Source: a virus. From it: a DNA stretch of 20,008 nucleotides. This document shows, one piece after another, positions 15,066-20,008 of the stretch. The notes beneath the pieces were generated by a model. It worked only from the letters and a program-made list of their open reading frames with translations, ran no database searches and was not told where the DNA came from. Every line of letters starts with the position of its first letter. Within the stretch, counting starts at the first letter, position 1. A program made the position numbers and the translations under genes. The stretch lies in IMG/VR virus record IMGVR_UViG_3300028786_000156, positions 1 to 20,008 of that record. One strand, given 5' to 3'.

Positions 15066-15890
15066 TTGAAGCTCGTCACCCGCGCCGATCTCGGCTGGCC
15101 CGCCTCGGCCGCCCCCACCCAGACCTCGACGAAGGGCGTCAAGGTCCACTACGAGGGCACCACGGTGAGCACCAAGCTGCTCACCGACCACACCGAGTGC
15201 ATCGCCCAGTGGAAGGCCATACGCGAAGCCCACCTGGCGAACACCAAGGAGAACTACTCCGACATCGCCTACAACTACGGCGCCTGCCCCCACGGCTACC
15301 TGCTCGAAGGTCGCGGCCTCGGCAAGCGCACCGGCGCCAACGGTGACCAGCCGCTGAACAAGGCGCACTACGCCGTCTGCGGCCTCGTCGGCAACAAGGG
15401 CCTCACCGAGCCGACCGACGCCATGTTGGGCGCGATCCGCGACGGCATCGAGCTGCTGCGCCAGCACGGCGCCGGAGACGAGATCAAGGGCCACAAGGAC
15501 GGCTACGCGACCTCCTGCCCCGGCCCCGCCCTCTACACCTGGGTCCAGGCCGGCGCACCCCGCCCGGCCGGCACGACCACCCAGCCCGTGACGGACACCA
15601 AGCCCATCGTCGACCTGTCCAAACTCATCGCCGCGGCGAAGCACGACCCAGCCGCGAAGGGCCAGCCGGTCACCTACTCCGGCACCAAGACCGTCGAGAA
15701 GGCCCTCGTGAAGGAAGGGCTACTCGACGAGGCGTACGCAGATGGCTCGTACGGCACGCGGACGGTCGTTGCCTACCAGAAGTGGCAGCGCCGCTGCGGC
15801 TTCACCTCGCCGACGGCCGCCGACGGCATCCCCGGCAAGACCACACTCACCCGCCTGGCCAAGCGCCACGGCTTCACCGTGAAGGACTGA
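15066..15890 (+). CDS. Endolysin: N-acetylmuramoyl-L-alanine amidase with peptidoglycan-binding domain
   Basis: A 274-aa lysin that should cut the amide bond between muramic acid and L-Ala of the peptidoglycan stem. Residues about 1-160 form an Amidase_2/PGRP domain. Zn ligand candidates are His28 (in VKVHYEG), His143 (in KGHKDG) and Cys151 (in ATSCPG), matching the His/His/Cys set of T7-lysozyme-like amidases. The pattern YSDIAYNYGACPHGYLLEGR is the conserved core. A Pro/Thr linker (about 163-185) leads to a C-terminal PG_binding_1-like domain (about 205-274; DGSYGTRTVVAYQKWQRRCG, then DGIPGKTTLTRLAKRHG). There is no signal peptide, so release should depend on the holin downstream. The start is TTG. 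It opens the lysis cassette, right after a terminator. Confidence 0.92.
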   Translation: MKLVTRADLGWPASAAPTQTSTKGVKVHYEGTTVSTKLLTDHTECIAQWKAIREAHLANTKENYSDIAYNYGACPHGYLLEGRGLGKRTGANGDQPLNKAHYAVCGLVGNKGLTEPTDAMLGAIRDGIELLRQHGAGDEIKGHKDGYATSCPGPALYTWVQAGAPRPAGTTTQPVTDTKPIVDLSKLIAAAKHDPAAKGQPVTYSGTKTVEKALVKEGLLDEAYADGSYGTRTVVAYQKWQRRCGFTSPTAADGIPGKTTLTRLAKRHGFTVKD

Positions 15891-15895
15891 CCCTC

Positions 15896-16078
15896 ATGAG
15901 AATCGCCAGCATTGCCAAGTCGCTCATCGCCGGTATCGCCGCCGGCGCCGCGTCGGCCGTCACAGCTGCGCAGGACAACGTCATCTCCACCGGCGAGGGC
16001 GTCACCATCGCGCTCGCGGTCCTCGGCGCGTGGGGCATCACCTATGCGGTGCCCAACCGCCCGAAGACAGACGCCTGA
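15896..16078 (+). CDS. Holin candidate (two transmembrane segments)
   Basis: A 60-aa membrane protein. After the basic MRIASIAK start come two hydrophobic stretches, SLIAGIAAGAASAVTAA (about 9-25) and GVTIALAVLGAWGITYAV (about 33-50), separated by QDNVISTGE and ending in PNRPKTDA. Size, two-TM topology and the 'AWG.TYAVPN' ending are typical of class II-like holins next to Streptomyces phage lysins. It should form the membrane pore that lets the endolysin reach the wall. The ATG is 5 nt after the endolysin stop; its ribosome site would lie in the end of the endolysin gene (GAAGGA). The activity is inferred from context and topology. Confidence 0.8.
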   Translation: MRIASIAKSLIAGIAAGAASAVTAAQDNVISTGEGVTIALAVLGAWGITYAVPNRPKTDA

Positions 16079-16080
16079 TC

Positions 16081-16084
16081 GGAG
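16081..16084 (+). promoter_or_regulatory. Ribosome binding site supporting the TTG start at 16092
   Basis: GGAG lies 7 nt before TTG 16092 and 2 nt after the holin stop. No ATG or GTG near that site is in the right frame, so TTG is the likely start. Confidence 0.55.
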
Positions 16085-16091
16085 CGCCTCC

Positions 16092-16352
16092 TTGGACGCC
16101 ACCACCTTCGGCGCGGTCCTCGCGTGTGTCGGCGTGCTGTCCGGCTCGGTGGTGGCGTACATCGGCAAGCGCGGCGAGCGGGCCGACGTGCTCACGGACC
16201 AGGTCCAGGAGGAGCGTGACGGGCTTGTGCGGCGCCTCGCTGAGAAAGACACACGGATCGCGGCGCTGGAACAGCAGCGTCACGACTACCTCGTCAGGAT
16301 CACGCAGCTTGAGATAGAGAACATCCGACTCGGAGGAAACCCGACCCCATGA
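16092..16352 (+). CDS. Membrane-anchored coiled-coil protein of the lysis cassette
   Basis: An 86-aa protein with one N-terminal transmembrane segment (TFGAVLACVGVLSGSVVAYI, about 5-24), then a charged helix (KRGERADVLTDQVQEERD to RITQLEIENIRL, about 26-80) with hydrophobic residues at heptad spacing, so probably a coiled coil. Similar TM plus coiled-coil proteins often stand next to holins in actinophages and are variously called second holin, antiholin or spanin-like. None of these can be shown here. The start is TTG 16092. The stop overlaps the next ATG as ATGA (16349-16352), so the product is probably co-translated with the collagen-like protein. Confidence 0.75.
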   Translation: MDATTFGAVLACVGVLSGSVVAYIGKRGERADVLTDQVQEERDGLVRRLAEKDTRIAALEQQRHDYLVRITQLEIENIRLGGNPTP

Positions 16353-16993
16353 CCCGGACAGAGCGCACCATCGTTCAGCACTGGCGCGGCATCGCCACCT
16401 TGTGCGCGCTGCTCTTCCTGGCCGGGGTCGCGGTCATCCTCTGGCACCGCCAGGACATCTCGGACCGCAAGCACGCGGTGGCGTACGCAGCAGCAACGGC
16501 CGAGGCCAACCGGCGCGGCAAAGCGGTGAGCACACTCGCCGGGGACGTACGGGCCCTGCGCGCGCAGGTCAAAGCGGCTGGCAAGACGCCGGCCGCACCC
16601 GACCCGAGCAAGGCCGTCGCAGGCCTCACCGACCGCACCGAAGTGCCCGTCCCGATTCCAGGCCCGCAGGGCGCACAAGGCACTCCGGGGGCGAGCGGCG
16701 CCAACGGCAAGGACTCCACCGTGCCGGGGCCCGCTGGCCCACAGGGCGAGCAGGGGATCCAAGGCCCGGCCGGACCAGCAGGCCCCGCGGGCGCGGATGG
16801 GCAGGACGGCAAGGACGGCACCGATGGGGCGGACGGCAAGGACGGGCAGGCCTGTCCGACCGGCTACTCGTGGCAGGCCCCGGCGGATGATCCTGACGCG
16901 CTGGTCTGCCGTAAGGACGATGCCCCGGCCCCCACGCCTTCCCCGACCGCTTTGGCCTTGGTGGCGCTGCCGCCGGACCGCCGCCGCATCTGA
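16349..16993 (+). CDS. Membrane-anchored collagen-like protein
   Basis: A 214-aa protein. Residues about 15-33 (GIATLCALLFLAGVAVILW) form a single transmembrane segment, followed by a helical region (about 36-78) that could be a trimeric coiled coil. Collagen-type Gly-X-Y triplets run from about 105 to 122 and, after a short break (STVP), from 127 to 168; the last part is rich in GKD/GTD/GAD. A small end domain has Cys169 and Cys187 (ACPTGYSWQAPADDPDALVC), perhaps disulfide-bonded, and a Pro/Thr-rich tail. The topology predicts the collagen stalk outside the membrane. The function is unknown. The gene overlaps the preceding one and is 9 nt before the fibre gene. Confidence 0.8.
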   Translation: MTRTERTIVQHWRGIATLCALLFLAGVAVILWHRQDISDRKHAVAYAAATAEANRRGKAVSTLAGDVRALRAQVKAAGKTPAAPDPSKAVAGLTDRTEVPVPIPGPQGAQGTPGASGANGKDSTVPGPAGPQGEQGIQGPAGPAGPAGADGQDGKDGTDGADGKDGQACPTGYSWQAPADDPDALVCRKDDAPAPTPSPTALALVALPPDRRRI

Positions 16994-17002
16994 GGAGCCC
17001 CT

Positions 17003-17956
17003 ATGACGCTGCCGACCCGTACGGCCGCCGGCCTGTACCGCAATCTGGCTACCGGCGTCCTCCTTGAGGGCACGGTGGAGCTCGATCCGTATCCGGGGGT
17101 GTGGCACGACAACACCGGCCACGAGGTGTTGAAGGGCGGGAGCGGGCCGGTCACCCTCGTCGCGGGCGCCTGGTCGCTGGCGCTGCCGAGGACCGATGCG
17201 GGTGGCGTCAATCCGACCACGGGCAGGCTGTGGCGGCTGACGGAGACCATCGGCACCGAGCCTGTGCGCGTGCGCTACTTCGCGCTGCCTGCGGGGGACG
17301 GCAGCGCGCTGGACGTGACCGAGCTGATCGAGGCGAAGCCCGGTCCGCTGACCTACCTACCGGTGGCAGGCGCCACCGGTGCCACCGGACCGGCAGGGCC
17401 TACCGGCGCGACCGGGCCAGCGGGCGCTACTGGAGCTGCGGGGGCTGCCGGAGCGACCGGCCCGCAGGGTCCGGCGGGCACCCCGGGGAGCAACGTCGCC
17501 TACAGCGACGGCATCTTCGTCATCGACGACCCGGCTCTCACGATCCTGCCGACTGCCGCGTCGTGGACCGTCGTCCAGTCGCTCCCGGGAACCAAGCTCC
17601 AGGACTCCTTCGAGGCGCAGGTCGGGGACTGGTTCGAGCCTCTGGGCAATGCCCTGATCGGCGGCACCGGTAGCCAGTGGCTGGACTGGGCCCTCCTGGA
17701 CAACACCGGGGCCATCGACACCTTCGCGGGATCCACCATCGGCACACCGCTTCCCCAGGGCAACCCGGTGATTTACCCGAGCACCTCCTTCAACACCATC
17801 ACTAGCCCGCCCGTCTTCAAGATCGCGGCCCGCCACATCGACGGCGGCGGCAAGGCGACCCTCGCCCTCGTCCACCAGGGCTCCGGCGACCGCAAGATCT
17901 ACACGCACCCCGAGTTGCCGTTCCAGCTCAGGATCCGCAGGACCAGGCCCGCCTGA
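17003..17956 (+). CDS. Collagen-like phage fibre protein
   Basis: A 317-aa protein in three parts. Residues 1-120 are a beta-rich head (TAAGLYRNLATGVLLEGTVE, VTLVAGAWSLALPRTDAGGV) of the kind that attaches fibres to virions. Residues about 123-164 are fourteen Gly-X-Y triplets rich in GAT and GPA, probably a trimeric collagen-like shaft. Residues about 165-317 form a globular beta-domain (LPGTKLQDSFEAQVGDWFEP, GSQWLDWALLDNTG), probably the distal tip. There is no signal peptide or membrane segment, unlike the neighbouring collagen-like protein. It may be a tail or capsid fibre, perhaps for attachment to hyphae. Its place after the lysis genes is unusual but known for fibres. GAGGAG is 6 nt before the ATG, and a strong terminator follows. 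Confidence 0.75.
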   Translation: MTLPTRTAAGLYRNLATGVLLEGTVELDPYPGVWHDNTGHEVLKGGSGPVTLVAGAWSLALPRTDAGGVNPTTGRLWRLTETIGTEPVRVRYFALPAGDGSALDVTELIEAKPGPLTYLPVAGATGATGPAGPTGATGPAGATGAAGAAGATGPQGPAGTPGSNVAYSDGIFVIDDPALTILPTAASWTVVQSLPGTKLQDSFEAQVGDWFEPLGNALIGGTGSQWLDWALLDNTGAIDTFAGSTIGTPLPQGNPVIYPSTSFNTITSPPVFKIAARHIDGGGKATLALVHQGSGDRKIYTHPELPFQLRIRRTRPA

Positions 17957-17971
17957 CCCCCGCACAGCACT

Positions 17972-18011
17972 GCGCCCCCGTCCCGGCTTCGGCCGGCGGC
18001 GGGGGCGCTTT
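17972..18011 (+). terminator. Strong intrinsic terminator at the end of the late genes
   Basis: A perfect 9-bp stem, GCGCCCCCG (17972-17980) with CGGGGGCGC (18000-18008), is followed by TTT. It encloses a 19-nt loop containing a second small hairpin around CGGCTTCGGCCG. It lies 15 nt after the fibre stop and 14 nt past the end of the convergent minus-strand gene, so it could stop both transcripts, but the T-run exists only on the plus side. Confidence 0.75.
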
Positions 18012-18025
18012 CGTCATGCCCGGGA

Positions 18026-18592
18026 TCAGCTCGCGTACCGCGTCACCTTCGTGACCTTGCACGTGATCTTCCCCGACGCATCCGCTGTACCCTGCGCCGT
18101 CTCCTTCGCCGCCTGCCCCGGCGCCAGGTTGTTGGTCGCCGCGATGCCCTCGCTGATCCGCGTACCCTTCGCGTCCACGAACTCCAGCTCGATCATGTAG
18201 TTGCTGGCCTTGCTCGATCTGTTCGTGATCGTCAGCTTCGCCGACGGCCAGTGCAACGCCGAGTCCACAACGCACGCCGTGATCTTCACGTCGCCCTCCG
18301 GCCCCGCCTCGTCGGCCGCGGACGTCTTCTGCGGCGCGCTGCTGGTCTTCGTGCCGCTGCTCGCCGCGGGCTTGTCGCTTGTGTCGCTGCTGCTACCGCC
18401 GAGCACCGCGCCGATGATGCCGATGACGACGACCAGGCCGACGATGCCGAGGCACCCGAAGCCGAGTATCTTCCCGATCGGGTTCTTCTTCGGCGGCGGG
18501 GGCGGCGCTCCCCATGCGGGGCCCTGCGGCTGGCCCCAGCCGGGCGGCTGCTGATCGGATGGCGGCTGCGGAGGAAAGGACTGCTGAGACAT
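18026..18592 (-). CDS. FxLYD-type single-TM protein with Pro-rich N-terminus
   Basis: A 188-aa protein. Residues 1-35 are Pro/Gln/Gly-rich and cytoplasmic (QPQGPAWGAPPPPPKKNP). Residues about 38-65 form one transmembrane segment (IGKILGFGCLGIVGLVVVIG). A Ser/Thr/Ala-rich linker (66-97) leads to an outer beta-domain of about 90 residues: DVKITACVVDSALHWPSAKL, TITNRSSKASNYMIELEFVD, then EGIAATNNLAPGQAAKETAQ. That is the FxLYD/DUF4352-like sandwich common in Streptomyces, with Cys107 and Cys178 placed for a disulfide. It is not part of the phage virion set. It could be a lysogenic conversion (moron) gene or a host gene at a prophage edge. GGGGGG lies just before the ATG. It converges on the late genes and is followed by the GntR gene upstream on the same strand. 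Confidence 0.75.
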   Translation of the reverse strand: MSQQSFPPQPPSDQQPPGWGQPQGPAWGAPPPPPKKNPIGKILGFGCLGIVGLVVVIGIIGAVLGGSSSDTSDKPAASSGTKTSSAPQKTSAADEAGPEGDVKITACVVDSALHWPSAKLTITNRSSKASNYMIELEFVDAKGTRISEGIAATNNLAPGQAAKETAQGTADASGKITCKVTKVTRYAS

Positions 18593-18622
18593 GACGGCCC
18601 CCCAGAGGCACTTGATGAGGAG

Positions 18623-18637
18623 GACAGACTGACAGAC
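18623..18637. repeat. Tandem GACAGAC direct repeat upstream of the FxLYD-type gene
   Basis: GACAGAC occurs at 18623-18629 and again at 18631-18637, an 8-bp period. It lies in the 89-bp gap between the GntR stop and the FxLYD-type start, 31-45 bp upstream of that start, where a promoter would be expected. No convincing -35/-10 pair is seen. It could be a regulator site or chance. Confidence 0.35.
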
Positions 18638-18681
18638 CTATCGGACAACCACCGCCACCGTGACGATGCCGTGACACATCA

Positions 18682-19446
18682 TCACTCGTCGGGACGCTCT
18701 ATCCCGATCTCGTACGCGACTTCCCACCGCACGTCCGCAACGGTGATGTCGGCCGTCTCGACCGGCCGGCCGTCGGTGTCGTAGTACGTCCGCTCGATGT
18801 GCATGAGCAGGTCGCCCACGCTGATGCCGAGGAGGTTGGCCTCCTCCTGCGTCGCCCGGCCGGGGCGCGGCACCTCGACGGCCGCGTCGATGATGACGCC
18901 GATCGTCCGCATCCGTCCGACGACACCCATGCCAGCGAGCGGGCCCATCTCGGGAAGGACGATCGGGGTTCCGTCGGTGATGGCCATCGGCTCCCAGCTG
19001 CTCGACAGCTGGACGGGCATGCCGTCGGCGAGGAACTCGTACGTGGTGTGCACGCAGGGGTCGCCCTCGGCGATGCCGAGTCGGGCCGCGATGTCGGCGG
19101 GCGCCGGCACGCGGGCCCGGCTGTGGTTCTCCCACGTCCCGGCCTTGCCCTGCTCCTTCATGTCCGCACGGAACGGGCTGCCGCCGCGCTCCTCGCGGTG
19201 ACGGGATCGGATCATGCGCATGCGCTCGCGCGGCTGCCGTACATACCGGCCGGATCCGGCCCGGCCTTCGAGGAGGCCCTCTATGACGAGGCGATCGAGG
19301 GCGCGCTGCGCCACGTTGCGGCCGACGCCGTACTCCGTCGCGAGCGCGGCCCCAGAGGGGATCTTTTCACCCACGCCCCAGTCGCCCGCCTTGATGCGGG
19401 CGCGCAGGTCATCGGCGACCTGGAGGTACGGGGCCTCTCGGGGCAT
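18682..19446 (-). CDS. GntR family (HutC/UTRA-type) transcriptional regulator
   Basis: A 254-aa DNA-binding repressor candidate. The N-terminal winged helix-turn-helix (about 6-70) reads YLQVADDLRARIKAGDWGVG, then KIPSGAALATEYGVGRNVAQ and RALDRLVIEGLLEGRAGSGR YVR. The effector part (about 90-247) is UTRA-like, with HTTYEFLADGMPVQLSSSW and the late HIERTYYDTDGRPVETADIT motif typical of HutC-type regulators. Such regulators control pSAM2-like integrative elements (KorSA) and some prophages in Streptomyces; here the target is not known. ATG 19446 has AGGAGAG 4 nt upstream. It faces a palindromic site and two small plus-strand genes, so auto-repression and control of the divergent unit are plausible. 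Confidence 0.88.
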   Translation of the reverse strand: MPREAPYLQVADDLRARIKAGDWGVGEKIPSGAALATEYGVGRNVAQRALDRLVIEGLLEGRAGSGRYVRQPRERMRMIRSRHREERGGSPFRADMKEQGKAGTWENHSRARVPAPADIAARLGIAEGDPCVHTTYEFLADGMPVQLSSSWEPMAITDGTPIVLPEMGPLAGMGVVGRMRTIGVIIDAAVEVPRPGRATQEEANLLGISVGDLLMHIERTYYDTDGRPVETADITVADVRWEVAYEIGIERPDE

Positions 19447-19460
19447 ACGGCTCTCCTGCT

Positions 19461-19477
19461 GGCCCCAATCGGGGGCC
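19461..19477 (-). other. Hairpin in the 5' leader of the GntR gene
   Basis: GGCCCC (19461-19466) pairs with GGGGCC (19472-19477) around a 5-nt loop. On the regulator transcript it lies 3 nt upstream of the AGGAGAG ribosome site (complement of 19451-19457). It may affect translation start or simply be chance in GC-rich DNA. Confidence 0.35.
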
Positions 19478-19501
19478 GGGCGGTGCTGGTTGACGTCGTC
19501 C

Positions 19502-19507
19502 TTGACA
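19502..19507 (+). promoter_or_regulatory. Possible -35 element (TTGACA)
   Basis: A consensus TTGACA stands in the divergent region, 79 bp before the plus-strand gene at 19581. No good -10 is found at 16-18 bp spacing (AGAAGC at 19525-19530 is poor, and lies in the palindrome). It is reported only as a candidate promoter part. Confidence 0.3.
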
Positions 19508-19524
19508 AAGCTACTGCATAAGGC

Positions 19525-19542
19525 AGAAGCTTCTTAAGAAGC
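19525..19542. promoter_or_regulatory. Nested palindrome, candidate operator of the GntR regulator
   Basis: AGAAGCTTCTTAAGAAGC holds two overlapping perfect palindromes: AGAAGCTTCT (19525-19534) and GCTTCTTAAGAAGC (19529-19542). GAAGC half-sites occur at 19526-19530 and 19538-19542 on the plus strand and at 19529-19533 on the minus strand. It is an AT-richer island in GC-rich DNA, between the divergent GntR gene and two small genes, 83-ish bp from the regulator start. Known GntR-family operators are palindromes in just such places. Binding is inferred, not shown. Confidence 0.6.
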
Positions 19543-19580
19543 CCTACCGTACGTGATCAAGCACTCACCAGGGGATACCC

Positions 19581-19817
19581 GTGCGTCCACTCATCGAGAG
19601 CATCACCGCACGGCTCGAAGCCGCCACCGGCAACACCGTGGCCCGCATCGAATACCCCGACCACGTACGCCTAGAAGTCGCCATCCCCGCAGGCCTCACC
19701 GACCAGAACCGCGGCTTCCTCCTCTCCGCGCTCGCAGACGCCGACGACTACGGCCACGACCGTGCCGACTCCGAGCCCGAATACGTGTGGGCCAGCATCA
19801 AGGTCGAAGACGAATGA
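19581..19817 (+). CDS. Small hypothetical protein (78 aa)
   Basis: A 78-aa protein not recognised as a named family. It begins MRPLIESITARLEAATGNTV, has a beta-like stretch IEYPDHVRLEVAIPAGLTD, a helix (RGFLLSALADADDYGHDRAD) and ends in a strand plus acidic tail (YVWASIKVEDE). It has the character of small soluble proteins of Streptomyces phages and integrative elements. The GTG start has AGGGGAT upstream. It begins the plus-strand unit divergent from the GntR gene, with the palindrome 39 bp upstream, so it may be repressed by that regulator. Its stop overlaps the next ATG (ATGA at 19814). Confidence 0.65.
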   Translation: MRPLIESITARLEAATGNTVARIEYPDHVRLEVAIPAGLTDQNRGFLLSALADADDYGHDRADSEPEYVWASIKVEDE

Positions 19818-20008
19818 GCACCGACTTCGCCTCACAGGTAGGCGTAACGGTTCCCTGCTACCGACTCCACCGAGACGGTCGGCGCGAAGACTTCGACACC
19901 ACATACGTAGTCGCCCGCGACTCCGAGGTGCCCGACCAGATCCCGCCTCGCCACATCCCCTGCTCTCTCACCTGCTGCACCGGCACGGAGAACCACGATG
20001 AGCATTGA
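19814..20008 (+). CDS. Small Cys-containing hypothetical protein (64 aa)
   Basis: A 64-aa protein (MSTDFASQVGVTVPCYRLHR to TGTENHDEH) with a strand-rich middle and a Cys cluster near its end: CSLTCC at about 50-55, plus Cys15 and a C-terminal His pair. The Cys/His arrangement could bind a metal, but no known motif matches fully. It is translationally coupled to the preceding gene by ATGA. The stop TGA is the last three bases of the window. A possible next start ATG (19998-20000) lies in its end but cannot be judged. Function is unknown. Confidence 0.6.
   Translation: MSTDFASQVGVTVPCYRLHRDGRREDFDTTYVVARDSEVPDQIPPRHIPCSLTCCTGTENHDEH

Noticed and set aside
18455-18475. LGFGC in the FxLYD-type protein as a lipobox
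   Set aside because: The Cys lies in the middle of the hydrophobic segment after a 35-residue Pro-rich region, so it is not a signal peptide; a plain TM anchor fits better.
1-20008. tRNA, rRNA, CRISPR array, insertion sequence, attachment site, integrase
   Set aside because: No cloverleaf, regularly spaced repeat, transposase motif, recombinase motif or long direct repeat was seen by eye. Short att cores cannot be excluded without the rest of the genome.

Overview
The window is high-GC DNA with strong G/C third-position bias, GTG and TTG starts, and densely packed or overlapping (ATGA/GTGA/TAATG) genes. The protein families point to a Streptomyces phage or prophage, or a close relative. From position 1 to about 18.0 kb, all genes run on the plus strand. 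They form the late (morphogenesis and lysis) half of a long-tailed siphovirus: portal (5' end cut off), MuF-type minor capsid protein, scaffold, major capsid protein, an acidic small protein, a probable decoration protein, four head-completion/neck/tail-terminator genes, tail tube protein, tail assembly chaperones read through a -1 frameshift, tape measure, a large modular tail-tip protein and two small tail or baseplate proteins.

An intrinsic terminator at about 15.02 kb separates this from a lysis cassette. That cassette holds an amidase endolysin (TTG start), a two-TM holin candidate, a TM plus coiled-coil protein (TTG start) and a membrane-anchored collagen-like protein. A second, soluble collagen-like fibre protein follows. 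A strong terminator closes the block at about 17.97-18.01 kb.

After the terminator two genes run on the minus strand: a proline-rich, single-TM protein of the FxLYD type (possible cargo or host gene) and a GntR/HutC-type repressor. A 134-bp divergent control region follows, with a nested palindrome (19525-19542) that looks like an operator. Two small plus-strand genes of unknown function then begin, in the right place to be controlled by the repressor. No integrase, terminase, attachment site, tRNA or CRISPR array is visible. The sequence therefore does not settle whether this is a prophage, a free temperate phage, or a prophage edge next to another integrative element or the host chromosome.

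No wholly new system was recognised. The best leads are domain insertions in known structural proteins (a beta-domain inside the capsid protein, LamG-like and CBM-like modules inside the tail-tip protein), the anchored collagen-like protein in the lysis cassette, the start-codon-less second frame of the tail chaperone gene, and the nested operator upstream of the GntR gene. No gap exceeds 300 bases; the largest is 134.
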